DNA of 64,000 nucleotides from Epiperipatus broadwayi (taxonomy: Eukaryota > Onychophora > Udeonychophora > Euonychophora > Peripatidae): positions 1,134,501-1,198,500 of the forward strand of contig JAQFVV010000030.1 of NCBI GenBank assembly GCA_028023455.1, in the 5' to 3' direction. This document shows, piece by piece, positions 42,500-55,564 of this stretch. The notes below the pieces were generated by a model, which worked only from the letters and a program-made list of their open reading frames with translations, made no database searches and was not told the DNA's origin. Position 1 is the stretch's first letter. The number at the start of each line of letters is the position of its first letter. Both the position numbers and the translations under genes were made by a program.

Positions 42500-44687
42500 G
42501 GTTAACATTTATTTCTATAAGAACTTCTTGTTTTTTCCCCTCCTCTTGATTACATGAATCATATTAAAAAAAATGACATGAATGATAGTAAAGAAAAAGA
42601 TTTTGTTAAAAATAAAATTGTCATCAATATTTTTACATTTTCTTCTTTGTTTTGCACAATGACTTTAAAGTTATTCTGTGTATTTACTATTGATTGAAGT
42701 TCCTTTTTTTTATGGATACTTTATGTTACCAGAGTGAATGCTTTTATAGTTTTTTAAATATTATTATAAGCTTGCATACAGATTTCTGTAAACAATTTAT
42801 TTAAACAATATATTTGAAAAACTATATTTATATGACTTTAAAATTATTTATCTACTTTTCAAATATATTATTAATAGAGTGATTTAAAAGTATTTATATT
42901 TAAAGATTTTTGATAATGATATTTTTGAGATTTTAATTGACATTTTTAGATTTAAAATATAGTAAAAAATTAAGGAAATTGGCATATCAAGTAGAATAAC
43001 TATGAAAACGAGAATTTATAAATTACAAAACCAAAATTAATTTCTTTAAAACAATTGGAAAATGTTAAATGTGATTACATCTAAACCTTTCAGTATAATG
43101 TTTAGTTCAACAAAACAAAATTATTGTGATAAAAATGACTGAATAAAAACAGAATTAAAAAGATAAAATTAGATTTAAATCTCGTTTAACAAAAAGTATT
43201 TAACAAAAATGAAGTTAACGCTTCAAAGTATAGAAACCTACAACTTTTATACCCATTTCTGAATTTTATTTTGATGGGAGGGGAAAAATGTCCAAATTAT
43301 ACTAATTTTTATATCTTAGTAATTGAATTATCAAAAATATTTAAACAGTAAATTTAATTTTTTTGTTTTCTAAATCCTCATTTTGTCCTTATATCATTTA
43401 TCTTAAATGAACTGTTTAAAAGTTTTCTTTCACAGTATAAAAGACATTGTACATTGTTTACTTTCCTATTATTTGCATTGATTTGTGTTACATTGATTAA
43501 ATTTTGAGCGTTGCCGCAATTTATCACAATTAAACTTGAGCAATAAATCAATTTTCTTAGTTGCAGTTTGAGCTCATTAATCACTGTATTTCAGAAAAAT
43601 TTAAGTAGAAAGAATGAATTTATCATTTGTTAAAAATCAATAAGCTCTTTAAAATAGTAGTTTTAATATAAGCAATACATTATCTTCATATTACTATTTT
43701 TAGAAAGTATAGATGTTTTAAAAGACCAGATCTCGTTTACTCTTAAGCTTTGTGTCTTGTTTATCAATGCTAATATTTTTCTTTCTCAAGATTAGCAGAT
43801 TGTTAACTATTCAAATATTTTAATACTGATAAGTTAGATGGTCTTTTCTTTTCTGCTTCTTTCTTTTTCACCTTGCCATAACTTATGCTAAGCCATTTCT
43901 CATCTTAATCTTTGAGAAGTGTAAATGTTAAGATGAGGAAAGTTTCACCCAATTCATTTGTCTGATGTAAACGAAGATATAAAAATAATTGAAAAGATAT
44001 CTTTCAACTATAATACACTTAATGTTGTGTTTAAATACTTTTTTTTATTTTAAAAGCATAATTCCATAATTTGCATAGTTATTGATTGATGTGATGCATT
44101 ATGATAGTGAAGCTATGTTAATCAATAAGATATTCTACTTTTAATTCCTGAAGCACCGAATTATTGCTTGATGATTTGAATATGATGTTACTTCTATACT
44201 TCTTTCAATATATTCTGATGTTAATTAAATTTAATTTTTTTCTTTGTTTTTACTATTTCTGCACACTTTGCTTGTTTTGCTATATCTAAAAAATGGTCTT
44301 AGTTACTCATTTGCATATGGTATTTATTTATATAATGATTTCAAAGAAAGAATCATAACTGGCTATGAATATGAGAAGTACATCTTGAAAGAGCTCAGCC
44401 ATTTAATTTAGTTTTCTATTTGTTGACAGCTTTACGTTGGAAGTGTGATAGCACGATTTAATATTATCATATTATTATATTGTTTATAATAAAACTCATA
44501 TTGTTAATCAATTGCTTATATAGATTATTACATTGTTTGTAAATTAATGCTTCTATAAAAGCATCTCTTCAAAAATAAAAATAAATATTTACAAACCATT
44601 CAATTATAATTTATCACATCAAAGTTAACTTTAAAAAACTTTAGTTAAAGCATATAATAATAACTTTGAGTATGTAATTGAAACAGT
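42500..44687. other. AT-rich stretch, nothing recognised
   Basis: No gene, RNA or repeat match was seen. Confidence 0.5.
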
Positions 44688-44699
44688 AGTAACTACTTC

Positions 44700-44793
44700 G
44701 TCAAGCGTTGGTGGTCAGCACCGCAGCCTTACAGCAGTTGTCCCGGGTTAGTGGGTTCGCTTCCCGGCCGATGTTATGACACATGAAAAAAAA
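44700..44793 (+). mobile_element. tRNA-derived SINE (family S), copy 5
   Basis: It starts gtcaagcgttggtggtcagc, has a valine-like anticodon region (cttacag), B box gggttcgcttccc, family end gatgttatgacacatg and an A tail. A 12-bp direct repeat with one mismatch flanks it (AGTAACTACTTC at 44688-44699; AGTAACTATTTC at 44794-44805). The A-box part has a small deletion compared with copy 1. Confidence 0.8.
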
Positions 44794-44805
44794 AGTAACT
44801 ATTTC

Positions 44806-46740
44806 CCACTGAGTTATGTAATATCAGCAACTATGAAAGGATAGAATGATGTCAATCTGTCTCTGATCTCTGTTGTTATATCAGTTTAGTTAAAGCATAT
44901 TAATTTATCTATTATTTAGGAGAGAATTTTAACTTCCTTAAAGCACTGATTTGAAATTGTGATAACATTACATTAGATATGCCTTTTGTTATATGAAAAT
45001 TTATCAGATTAAATAAAAAAATAATTTTAATTTGCTTCAGATAAATAGTGATATATAATTGATAAACTGATTCATTTTTTTTATACCGGATAATATTCAA
45101 ACTATTTTCTCTTTAATTCATCACATCTATTTATGAAGTAATTCTTGTTAATAATCAGAATTTGAAATAAATTAATGCCTTTAAATTCACAATAAAGTTT
45201 AAATCAATTAATATATAAATGTGCTCTGCGCACAGATAATGAAGCTATTAAAACATAAGTAAAATTATCAAAAGTTACCGCCAAGCGCTTTCGGGACAGT
45301 TTGTTTGAAACAAATTTATTATATAATATAAATTTACTATACATGTTACTAATCACTTTTTTTTACATTTTTAAATTAATAGTTTACAAATTTAGATAGA
45401 TTTTTTTTTTAATTAAAAATTATAATATTGAATATATTATATACAGAATGAAAGTTAAGTATCTGAGATTGATTTGATGATGATCATACAGAATAGTTTG
45501 AATAAGGTAAAAGCGTTTTCATAGTCGAGCAATTATCTTAAAAGATCACTTGATAGTCAACGAATGATGGCAATAAACTTAGATTAAAATCTGATGATTT
45601 ACACCAAGAATTAGATGGAGGGTCTGATAATCTGGTTTAACATTATTATGAAATAATATTCTTGACTTAAATCTCCATATTATCATAAATGCAGTTCATA
45701 TTTGAGCATATGCATTTTATACTTATAGTCATCTAAAGAAATGTGATATATAGTTTGATGAATTATTATTCAATTCTTATAATCATTATGTAAAAATTTC
45801 ACGCTTACAGAAAAGAAACTCATTACTAAGTCCTTACTATAAATTAAAAGTAGTATTTGAGGCTATGTGCTAAGACTTCATCATACATTTGCTCAAATAT
45901 AGCTCCAGAATAATTGTCAGAACAAATCTGCGATATTCTAGTGAATTAACTAGTTTATTGTTGATATAATAGTCAAGCCAATTTTCATCATGTGGATGAT
46001 TGTTATTTGCAAGTTAATCCTAAATTCATATGCCTTAATTTTTTAATAAAATTTAATAATAACATATCATTAGACAATCTATTCATTCAGAATAGAGAAT
46101 AAATCTCCAACTTTAGATAAGTATACATTCAATAAAAAATTTGAGCAAATAATTCACACAAAAATTAATTAATTTAGGAAATAGTTTATAAATAATAACC
46201 AATAGTGTACTACTTACATCTCACTTAGAACTTAAGACACATTTCAAGAATTGAGACACTCGGAAAACAGCTGTAAACGAATTAATTTAACAATATATGA
46301 AATTAGATTGGTTAAAGTATCAAAATCAATCAATGATGGACATTTTTATTGAGCAATTTATTAAAGTATTATAAGTATTAAAAATTGTATGTTTTTAAAA
46401 AATAATGATAGTAATTTTCTAAAGTTATACTAGCTAGGATTTTATTTTAGATATGTAAACACACATTTTTAATATTTTTACATTATTCAATCAACTTTAA
46501 ATATTTGAAATGTCTGCTATACGAAATTTTAAATAATATATACTTTATACAAAAAGAGTTAAAATGTTGTGTGATCTCAAAGAAATAATTTGTAAAGCTG
46601 TAAACCAATTGCCTTAAGTATAAAATTTGAACTGATGATTTGAAGAATGCAATAATTAAATTTATATTATAGAAAAGTGGAAAAAAAAAGATATTGTGAC
46701 CCATCGTCTTTTTTATTAGTTCTGTTACAAAATCTTTACT
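44806..46740. other. AT-rich stretch, nothing recognised
   Basis: No gene, RNA or repeat match was seen. Confidence 0.5.
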
Positions 46741-46744
46741 ATAA

Positions 46745-48925
46745 CTTAACTATGAATAACTTTAGATTCAAACCAAGCAAAAGACCAAGTTGGATTTAAA
46801 AAATGTTTTAGCGGAGTAGAGAACATCCAAGTGTTAAGGGGAATAGTAGAATATCATTTGCCATTATAACATGAATTTATAGAAACTATTTGTCTTTATA
46901 AACTTTTCTACAATGTTAAAGCATTGGCATATCAGCCTGTAAACACATTATTGCCAAATTCTGAAGAATATTTATTGAACCACTAAATATCACACGATCC
47001 ACATTTCTTATGTTTTCTCAAACTGTTAAAACAGAGGCAAAAGTCTCTATAAAGTAGTGCCACCGGATGCACTGCAAGCCATAGTAATCAATGGATGCAG
47101 GAAGGTTTGTGCATAAAATCCCTATCTAGTGCCTATTCATCCAATATCCCCAAACTAATTTCCCATTTGTGACTTTCAACAGTGAGGAGCCTTGGATCTT
47201 AGAGCAATAAACTTGGATCTTAGAATCTAATGCAAGCCTTCAGCAGCCATCTTTTACCTTTTAAAGTAATTATAAAGCTATGAATCCATAATGACAAAAA
47301 ATGTTTTCAATCCATTCTCATTTGCTTGTATAATCATATAGATCTGAACTCAATTCAGTATCTCTATATATTGATATATTTTGTTCTTTAATAACTATAG
47401 TCACCATCTTCTCATGGCAGGGATTGTAATAAGAACACTAAACATCCCATGATCACTATTTTCTATGCTTACACAAGCTGTTAAAACAGAAACAAACTCT
47501 CCATAAAGTAGTGACACCTATTGCAAGCCATAATAATTCAAGGCTTCTAAATAATGAAAACCCCTAAGCTAGAAACTAGTCTGGGTATATTGGATGATTA
47601 GGCACTAGATACGGATTTTATCCACAAACCTTTTTGCACCCATTGATTACTATGGCTTGCACTGGGTGACACTACTGGATGGAGAGTGTCACTGTTATAA
47701 CAGCTTGTGTAAACTCAGGAAATGGTGATCGTGTTGATGTTTAATGGTTTAATACCATTCCAGCCCATGGGACAAAGGTTACCATGGTTGTTAAAGAACC
47801 AGACACCTATATATAGGTACTGAACTGGGTTCAGATCTATATGGCTATACAAGCAACTGATGTTGGATTAAAAACATGTTTTCATTTTGGATTAACAGCT
47901 TTAAATACTTAATTAAAAAGGTGAAAGGTGGCTGATGGAGGTTTGCATTAGATCCTAAAATCTAGGTGCAGTGTCTCAGATCCAAGGTGCTCATTAATGA
48001 AAGTGACAAGCTAGCAACTAGTCTGGGGATATTGGATGAATAAGCAATAGATAGGGATTTTTATGCACAAAGCTTCTTGCATCTCTTGATTACTATGGCT
48101 TGCACTGGGTGGCACCACTGCATGGAAAGTTTGACATTGTTTTAAGAATATTTTATCAAATTGCATTAGCAGGGATTAGGTTACATAGTGACACTAAGAA
48201 AATTAACATTGATATGGATGTATGAGAGGGTGATTATATATCCCCAAAACATTTTACAGTAGTTTTACAGCAATAATTTATAGATTAAAATGGAAAGCTG
48301 AGGAAATAAAAATAAATAAAGATTATTTAAATCTTCTAGATTTTGTAGATGAAATAATTATTTAGTAAAATTTTCAATAATTATCATATGAAAGCAAGAA
48401 AATAAAAAGACTAAAGATAAATACTAAAAAAAGTTTAAAGTAATGTTCAATGGTTTTATATATATATATATAAGGAGAAAATAATGAATTAGAAGTGAAC
48501 AGCTATAATTATCTTGGTTGGATTTTTAATATTGATGGAAACATAATGTATGAAATTAAACATAGAATTAAAAACTTGGTTATATTGCTTAACAGAATAA
48601 TAATACGGAGTCTTCAGATTATTTAGTGAAGATAAAGAGATGTATGTTGGGAGAAACAAGAAAGGATTGAAGATGAAATACAAGAGTTAAAGAACAAATA
48701 TATCATTGATGTAATTGAAAAAAGTGATAAGAGTTAGACAAGGTCCCAACAGCTTGTAAAGGACTTAGAAGAAATCATATGTAAGATGGATGGTTGAGAT
48801 AAGGAAGTTTGTTAAAATGCTTGGATAAAAAAAGCTATAGCCTGGAGGAATGGGATAAAAACTTGGAAACGTATTCATCCTTCAAAACATTGATTTTGGG
48901 TGAAAATGATGATTTTGAAAAGATG
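46745..48925 (+). pseudogene. RTE-type LINE RT to C-terminus, split by a family-A palindrome
   Basis: Left part (46755-46975): SNQAKDQVGFKKCFSGVENI corresponds to the RT domain's QAGFRK region, then the IVE-H and A-VDYEKA region is decayed. After the insertion (48150 on) come an IRLH-DT-KIN-like stretch, a DLQ-MLQ-like region, and a YNYLG..FNIDGN block (48510-48545) with an RIIRSLQI-like tail. The final RWM-EIRKF and FIL remnants reach about 48890. Broken in many places. Confidence 0.75.
46980..48143. mobile_element. Family-A palindrome, large, inside the RTE LINE
   Basis: Minus units (46985-47545) face plus units (about 47548-48140). Each side is longer than one unit. The flanks AGAATATTTAT (left, about 46965-46975) and AGAATATTTTAT (right, about 48146-48157) look like one target duplication with a single-base indel, and the RTE sequence continues across it. 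The hammerhead sites (47140-47197 minus; 47565-47600 and 47980-48037 plus) are all decayed. It is the oldest-looking family-A insertion here. Confidence 0.75.
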
Positions 48926-50285
48926 CATATCTATATATGTTATATTAATAAATATTGTTTTTTATTAGTATAAAAAGAAAAAAAACATATAGAAAGTTTG
49001 TGGTGTAAGTTTAAGGCCATTGATAATTAAAATGCTTTGATAATGTTTTAACCATTATAGTCCATTTTTTTAAATAAATATATTACTAAATCAGTCACTT
49101 ATTGTATATCTTAAAACAAATAATTGAAAATCAATACTATCAAAATCACCCTTTTCTTTATTTTTGCTTTAATTTGTATAAATCCAATTTCTCCAAATGA
49201 ACTTTGAACACTTTTTAGCAAAAAACTTTTTATGTGTTCAATGTGGTTAAGATAAATTGAAAATCAATATGTTAAATAATAAATAATTCTTTGAATATAC
49301 AAATGGATACATTAAAAATATATGCAATATTTAGGAGTGGCGGTGGTATCAAGTAAGTTTTAATGATTGATACCAAAAATAAAAATCAGAGTTCCACAAT
49401 AAATGAACCAGGGAACCACCCTGAAATATTTTATTATCATATTAGATTACCATCAATTTCTAACATATGTACAAAATTTGAAAGAAACCTATTTGATAGA
49501 AGGGTATAAACAAAGTTTCTAAGTTAAACAAAGCCTTCTGTAAATTGCATTTTATTAGTAAACATTAAGCTGTTTCATTTCACTCTGGTTTTAAGCTTTC
49601 TCTATAAACTAGAGTATTCTTTAGATATCAGATTATAATGCCAATTAAATCTCCAGAGAAGTTTCCATCCTTCGACCATCATATGCATTATCTTTTATTC
49701 CCATTGTGAAACAAATATGGTGACCTGTTTAAAGCTACTATTACAAAAAATATTAATGTATTTACTTCTGTATTCTGTACGTTTTTCAAAATAGGAAATA
49801 ATCTTTAAAAAATTAAAATTTTACTTATAAATATTCGGTTTTTATCTAGTTGTAAGTTCATGAATTTTTTTATTTTTTAGCTAAGATCATAACGGTAAAT
49901 GATATACGTTTAATGTGAACTAAATTCAAACTTAGATCTTTTTATTTTTAAAAACAATTTTTTTTTTATAAAGAAAAAAAAATTAAGTATAAGTTTTGAC
50001 CATAAACAAATGTTAGTTCCTTATTAAGAAATTCATTTGATTATGTAATTGCTTTATATTGAATGCTAATATCCACAACATTTTCAATTCAAAGATGTGT
50101 AAGTTTGTTATGCTCATTTAAGAGATTCTCAACCTGGACATGTTCATTTTACCTCCAATATTTCTAAGAATTTTTTACTCATAATAGAAAAATTAATAAA
50201 GTTTATAACATAATTTGGTCAATTATTTTAATAATTTCCATACTACTTTTTTCTTTTTTATTCTTTATATAAATAAAGATACAAT
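48926..50285. other. AT-rich stretch, nothing recognised
   Basis: No gene, RNA or repeat match was seen. Confidence 0.5.
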
Positions 50286-50294
50286 AAAGGAAAA

Positions 50295-50360
50295 ATGACC
50301 CCCAAGATGCATTTCATGCTGAACCAGCATTCATCAGTTGACCCCGATCACTAGCTCTCA
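50295..50360 (-). repeat. Family-H core fragment with hammerhead
   Basis: Only the ribozyme neighbourhood of family H is present, without the tRNA-like part. The flanks (aataaaggaaaaatgac; agctctcatatatatc) do not match other H copies, so this may be a separate subfamily. Confidence 0.6.
50301..50341 (-). ncRNA. Hammerhead ribozyme, family H variant, clean helix II
   Basis: The minus strand reads UCAA (50338-50341), CUGAUGA (50331-50337), AUGCUG-GUU-CAGCAU as six perfect pairs (50316-50330), GAAA, UGCA, then U and C at the cut (50306), and UUGG (50302-50305) closing helix I. The core is intact. Helix III is only about 1 bp, shorter than in the other H copies, so it could act only as a dimer, if at all. 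Confidence 0.7.
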
Positions 50361-50364
50361 TATA

Positions 50365-52400
50365 TATCTTTATTACATGAAGAGTATTTATCTATTGCGA
50401 ATTGTCACATTTTTATTTACAACTGCCAAACTTGCTCCACTCACAACCTCGAACTTCGTACACTTTTGATAAACCTAACTACGTTTATCATTACTCATTT
50501 ATTAAACTAGAGTTTTTCTCTAGCACAGATATAAACTTTAATCCAAGTTAAAGATTATTATATTTGATTTTTTACACACACACACATACGTGGCTTTTCA
50601 CCTTCTCAAGTTACACCCAAAATGTTATTATTTAAAATGTCCCATTTAATATGATTTGATATTTTAAAGTAATATTTGTGGATAATTTTGAACTGATTTT
50701 AATGAGAATAAATCTAGTTTTTCATTTTTTTTAAATATTTTACATAATGAATGACTTTGATTCCATTATCAAAGTCATTGTTTTTGATGAATTGATGCAA
50801 ATGAAAAATAGCTATATTTTTATAATGTAATCTTTATAAGCATTTTTAGTAAAGCAGGGATATTTATCACATTTCTGATTGCTAAAGTAAATTATCACAT
50901 ATTGCAAACTATGTTTCTTTGTATACATTTCTGTTGACATTGCTAACATAAGACAATGTCACGTACAAAAAGAATTATTAAAAATACTACTATGAAGCCA
51001 CTGTAGTCTTACATATCTAGATTGTTCATTAAGAAAATTGGAAATATTATTTTTCTTCCCAATAGTAATTCATTTGTTTCTTTTCCAGCACATCACAAAC
51101 TTATACTCAACAACTTATTTCTATCTCTTGAGATTTAATATATTCATTGTTATGGGGATTAATATATATGATTGTATTAATTTTGACATTTACTTATATT
51201 TTTGTATGTATTTCCAAAAAAGGCAATGATATCCGAAATTCTGTTGTATTTTAGATTCATCATTATTCTGCTAATTGTGTTGTGTGCAGTTCCCATTGCT
51301 TATTTATTAGATTTTAATCTGACAATATTCTTAGATGTTATATTATTATATTAGCACGTAATACTAATACTTTGCAATTTCACAAGTGGTTTTGTTTCCT
51401 GCGCCGTAAATTTTTTTTTTTAGCATGTTGTGCAAGTCAGTCTACGATTACTTAAATTTTTGCAGTTAGAATTTTTTTTACCGTTGATAGACTGTAGCCC
51501 ATTTTTATTCTGTCCAATATAGATATTAATAGCAAGGTATAAAGAAAAAGTAAATAGATGCATTTAGTCATTTATTTATATAAATCTGATTTACAATTTT
51601 TGGCATATATAAAATTTAAAATTATTTTAAAAGTGAGTTATATAAATCAATTCGGCCCTCAATTCTCGTTTATATCATGTGTAAACAACATTAGGTCACA
51701 TGATATCTGATTTGATTTTTTTGTAACTCGTAGTGATATATTGTAATTTTGTTTTTTAAAAACCATCTGAAGAAAAATTCAATTTTAAATAAAATTTAAA
51801 TGAAAAGTTATAAATGAATCATTTATTTAAATCAAGGACAGCCTGTAAAATAGAAACAAACACAATGGAAGTATGGTCAAAGCAATAAAGAATAAAGATA
51901 TGGACTTTTAAAAATTGTTAAAGGGAGAAAAATTAAAAGTATAGGTATCTGCAATGCATAATTAATAGATGAAAAAAAGATAATTATAGTATCTCAGATT
52001 TATTATATATAAATTCATCTTGTTCGTTTGTTTTGTGTTTAAAAAACATGCTTTTTTGTTGTCCTTATAACTTGTTAATATTTTTTGCTTACATATTATC
52101 TATTATTATAAAATGTATACACAAATTACTTTACAACAGATTATATATATATATATAATGATTTTTTGAAAATTTGGGTATATTATTTGGTCAAATTCAC
52201 TCATAAATTCAAAGCTTTTATCTACTAGGCAAAAAATGTAGACATTTAATGTAAAGACCATTAGAGTATTCAAAATATCCAAATGATGTTCCAACTGCAT
52301 CATGTGAGTTGCAACATGACCATGTCAAATTTTTGATTGCAACTAGAATTTTTTTTTGTTTTAAGATAATCATAGAAATATTGTAGCAATGAACAAAGAG
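50365..52400. other. AT-rich stretch with a family-C end at 51676-51726
   Basis: The phrase aacattaggtcacatgatatctgatttgat at 51688-51717 matches the right end of the 24160-24340 element. Otherwise nothing was recognised. Confidence 0.5.
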
Positions 52401-52401
52401 G

Positions 52402-52554
52402 ATTGCCAATTCCTCAACAAGCTTTGTGATAAATGTATAGCCAGAGCCAGCATTTAGAATATCTCTGTCAGGAACCCCCCCCCAACCCCTGACCATGGTT
52501 TCGTGCTTTGACACTCCTCGGAGAGGTGCCAGGGTAGGTTCAGACACTAGATCT
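52402..52554 (-). mobile_element. Family-D hammerhead repeat, copy 2
   Basis: A 153-bp unit matching 2337-2489 along its length. On the minus strand it contains a near-complete hammerhead and the phrase ctaaatgctggctctggc. A 117-codon minus frame (52218-52571) runs through it and beyond. I regard that frame as chance, because its N-terminal part is simply this repeat. No clear target duplication was found. Confidence 0.75.
52478..52535 (-). ncRNA. Type-I hammerhead ribozyme, family D
   Basis: The minus strand has the 5' strand GCACCUCU of helix I (52522-52529), core CCGAGGA (52515-52521; one change from CUGAGGA), helix II GUG-UCAAAG-CAC with the canonical G-C first pair (52503-52514), GAA, and ACC-AU-GGU as helix III. 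C52491 is at the cut (GUC), and AGGGGU (52485-52490) pairs back with ACCUCU. Further out, ACCCU and GGGGG can pair beyond an internal loop. Copy 1 has U at the changed core position, so the family consensus is complete even though each copy has one core change. Confidence 0.75.
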
Positions 52555-52919
52555 CTGTAGAAAGAAATCAATTAACATATTGTATAGATTTGCAATTGCA
52601 TGGAAAAAACAGATAATCATGAAAATACACAGGCTATAATCATTTCTAGTAATCTTCAAAGAAATCTCTGTATTTTTTTTCAAATTGAGTGCAGTCCAAT
52701 ATTTTGATCAAAATATTAAAAATAATTTATTTGTTATTTATTGTTACATAATATGTAACTACTTTTAAGACATTTCAGAGTATAAAAAAACAAAACAAAT
52801 AATGATAAAAATATATAATTACAACTTTAATTAACTTACAGATTTCTAAGAATAAAGATCTTATAAGCTACTTCATTATAAATCGCAAGAGGTAAAAGAA
52901 ATAGCGGACTTAATAGTGA

Positions 52920-52985
52920 AGAAATTTACAGCTTCACGATCTCAAACCAAGATGCTTCAGATTTGCCTATTTAATTAGAAAGTTA
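52920..52985 (-). repeat. Family-E repeat fragment, copy 3
   Basis: The segment acagcttcacgatctcaaac...cttcagatttgcctat matches the start of the 4714-4940 copy in the same orientation. Confidence 0.5.
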
Positions 52986-52989
52986 GGTT

Positions 52990-53535
52990 AAAGATAAGAT
53001 GGCTGTTCTTATCTTTATAAAGTTGTAATCTTGTGTCAGGATTTGGCGAGGTCCCTGTAGCTTAAAAATATATTTAGAGTGCAGTGTCAAAGGTTAAAAC
53101 CTTTAAGTAATTACATATAAACTAATATAAATACTTTAAAAAAATTTTTTTTAGATAAATTAGTAAAATAAATTAGAACATTTTTTATGTAAAAAAAAAA
53201 TATAAAATGAAATTAAAATCTTAGACTACACACCAGATCGTATTTCAAAATTGAAAGATGTAATCAAAGAAAGTTTATATACAGCACTTGTATGTTTTTA
53301 GGTTAGGTTAATCTATTGTTTTATCAATTCAAAAATTTGTATAACTGTACATTTTTAATCATGTAATTAAATACAGCGAAAAAGCAATCGGAATGTTTTA
53401 ACATTTTATTCATTTTCCATTTCTATGCAGTAAAGGGCTCATTAAAGATTATGATAACTCTAAAATCCAGACACTAGGATAAATTGCATGTAATGGCAAA
53501 CTATTAGAGCTGGTGATCTAGTGCTATTACTTGAT
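52990..53535. other. AT-rich stretch, nothing recognised
   Basis: No gene, RNA or repeat match was seen. Confidence 0.5.
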
Positions 53536-53539
53536 TAAA

Positions 53540-53875
53540 GTTGGCATCAGCATGGGATTTGGGCTTTCCATCATCAGATTTTCAATGGTATGGATGGCTG
53601 AAGAATTAGAGGTTGGAGTGTATTGAAGCCTGTCCATTAAAGTATAAAGATTTGCTGTCTTAATATAAACTGAGCACTGATTATATATTTGTGTGTGTGT
53701 GGGGGAGATGATAATCTGGACTAACTGATGAATGCTGGTTCAGCACAAAATACATATATTGGTAATTATTTTTCTTTTCTACATGTGTGTGGTCATGTGT
53801 ATCAGTGGCATGAGATAGGGTGGATCGTTGAAGATTGCTTGAAAGTCTGAGTTCAAATCCCCTAAATACAGATAT
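53540..53875 (+). mobile_element. Family-H hammerhead repeat, copy 3
   Basis: It aligns with 5864-6270 from the tttccatcatcagattttca block, through gaagcctgtccattaaag and the hammerhead (53720-53763), to a tRNA-like part with tatcagtggcatgagatag and a B box gagttcaaatccc (53851-53863). The later tail is missing. Confidence 0.75.
53720..53763 (+). ncRNA. Hammerhead ribozyme, family H, one core change
   Basis: ACUAA/UUGGU helix I, CUGAUGA (53725-53731), AUGCUG-GUU-CAGCAC helix II, then AAAA in place of GAAA (53747-53750), a short helix III and A53758 at the cut. Loss of G12 should abolish cleavage. Confidence 0.65.
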
Positions 53876-53879
53876 ATAA

Positions 53880-54995
53880 AAATAAATAATGAAATATGTT
53901 AGACAATTTTAATTACATTTGGAGGATATTTTCATTTGGATCATCACATAGCTGACAAATAGCATTGAAACCAAATCTGAATTTGATAATCTTTAGTGCA
54001 AATCATGTAAAGTAAATTAAAGAAATATTTTAAATATATTTTACAGTACATACAATTTTTAGAAATAGTTTTGCAATCAATAGTTTAGAATATAGATGAT
54101 GAGAAAGATACTTGGATAAAAGGATAATATTCGAGTCATATAATAAATCTGTATGAGCAATGTCACGATCACAGAAGGTTGGCCTAATGTAAGAAAATGG
54201 TACTTATAATGTTTGACCAGAATTCCCACTGAATGCTAATTGTAATATGTATATATGGATATATTATATAAATTTTTGATTTTCAAATTTATGCTTCAAG
54301 AGTTGAGAGTTCTATGTTTAAATAATTGCTTGAATTTAAGCCAGGATAGTAACTATATTTTGCAAACACGAACAGTGGTGAAGATTGATAATTGGATATA
54401 ATTGGATTTACGGCATTTGTCATTAAGTAATTGAGGATCTGGGAATAAAATTTTTAAAAAATTATAGAATAACATGCAAGAATATATGTAGCTTGAAAAC
54501 ACAGGCATGATTATATGGAAAAGATTTTTGATGTCATTAGGATGTAATGATAATAATGCAACATTTCATTAAACTTATAATAAACTTTATGTTTGGTTGG
54601 AGCTGCACCACAAATAATTGATCTCAGTTAAATTCGTCACTAAAAAAGATAGTGTCAAGTGCTTTAAAAATTTTGTTCTGTTTACATAGAAAGTAAACGT
54701 AACATCGTAAACACTGAATGGTGAATTAAATATTGATAAGATAATAGATAGTTAAGGAGTAGATCTAATAAGCAATTTTGTAGCAATAAGTAGCACCACT
54801 TCTGCTGTATAACAAATATTTACATAGAAGAATATAATTCTAAGCTAGGCTTGCAAATGTTACATATTGACGTAGAAAATAAAATTTTAGTTGTAATCAC
54901 TGTAAATATCAGTGGTTAAATGAAATGTATTTTGTTTTATTATGGTAATTTAGATCATAAACAGTAACTATGACAAATTATAAAAATAGCTTATA
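53880..54995. other. AT-rich stretch, nothing recognised
   Basis: No gene, RNA or repeat match was seen. Confidence 0.5.
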
Positions 54996-54999
54996 GTGG

Positions 55000-55560
55000 T
55001 GTTTTTAAGAATGTAGTGTTGTTTCTAGTATAAGGTCTCAGTCTAGGGTTTGAACTTGAACTACTGGAGTGTTATAATGTTGGAAATTTAAGTCGGAATT
55101 ATTTTTGAAAGTGATTTGCACTAAAGATAAATATGTATCACTCGTACAGGAGTCAAGTTGGTTATCCAGAAAATTATTTAAACTATCTTTAGGAGATAAT
55201 ATTTCAGATGGAAAGGGAATTGAATAATTACATTAATCTATAAATGCAGATGGTCAGTATGAACTATTGATGGATTAGTTGTGTCAGTCTTGCTAATGAA
55301 GATGAATTACTATCCATTACTTTGTCATGTTTTTGAGAAAATAGAACAAGTTTATTCATTTTATTACAATTATAAACATGCCAATATGACTTGGCACACC
55401 TAAAGCAAAATGGATCATGGCATACTTGAATTACCCCTTGTAATATAGGGATGTCTTTTATATGGACACTATTTTTCATCATCTTCAGAGCATTAATAGG
55501 TATAGCATAAGAAATATTTAGTATCATTTTATACTTTGATGAATTGGGTCTTACTACCAA
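55000..55560 (-). pseudogene. Possible LINE ORF1 (gag-like) fragment with a zinc-knuckle-like motif
   Basis: The minus-strand 98-codon frame (55264-55560) contains CHDPFCFRCAKSYWHVYNC, close to the CCHC zinc knuckle (here C-x2-C-x5-H-x3-C). It is preceded by a segment of the kind found before the knuckles in Jockey-type ORF1 proteins. A second protein-like stretch, LNNFLDNQLDSCTSD, lies on the same strand at about 55130-55190. Spacing differs from the canonical knuckle, and neither neighbouring knuckles nor an RT were found. Confidence 0.3.
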
Positions 55561-55564
55561 TGCT

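Noticed and set aside
52218-52571. 117-codon minus frame, the longest in the window
   Set aside because: Its first half is the family-D hammerhead repeat, and the rest has chance AT-rich composition; copy 1 of the same repeat is not open.
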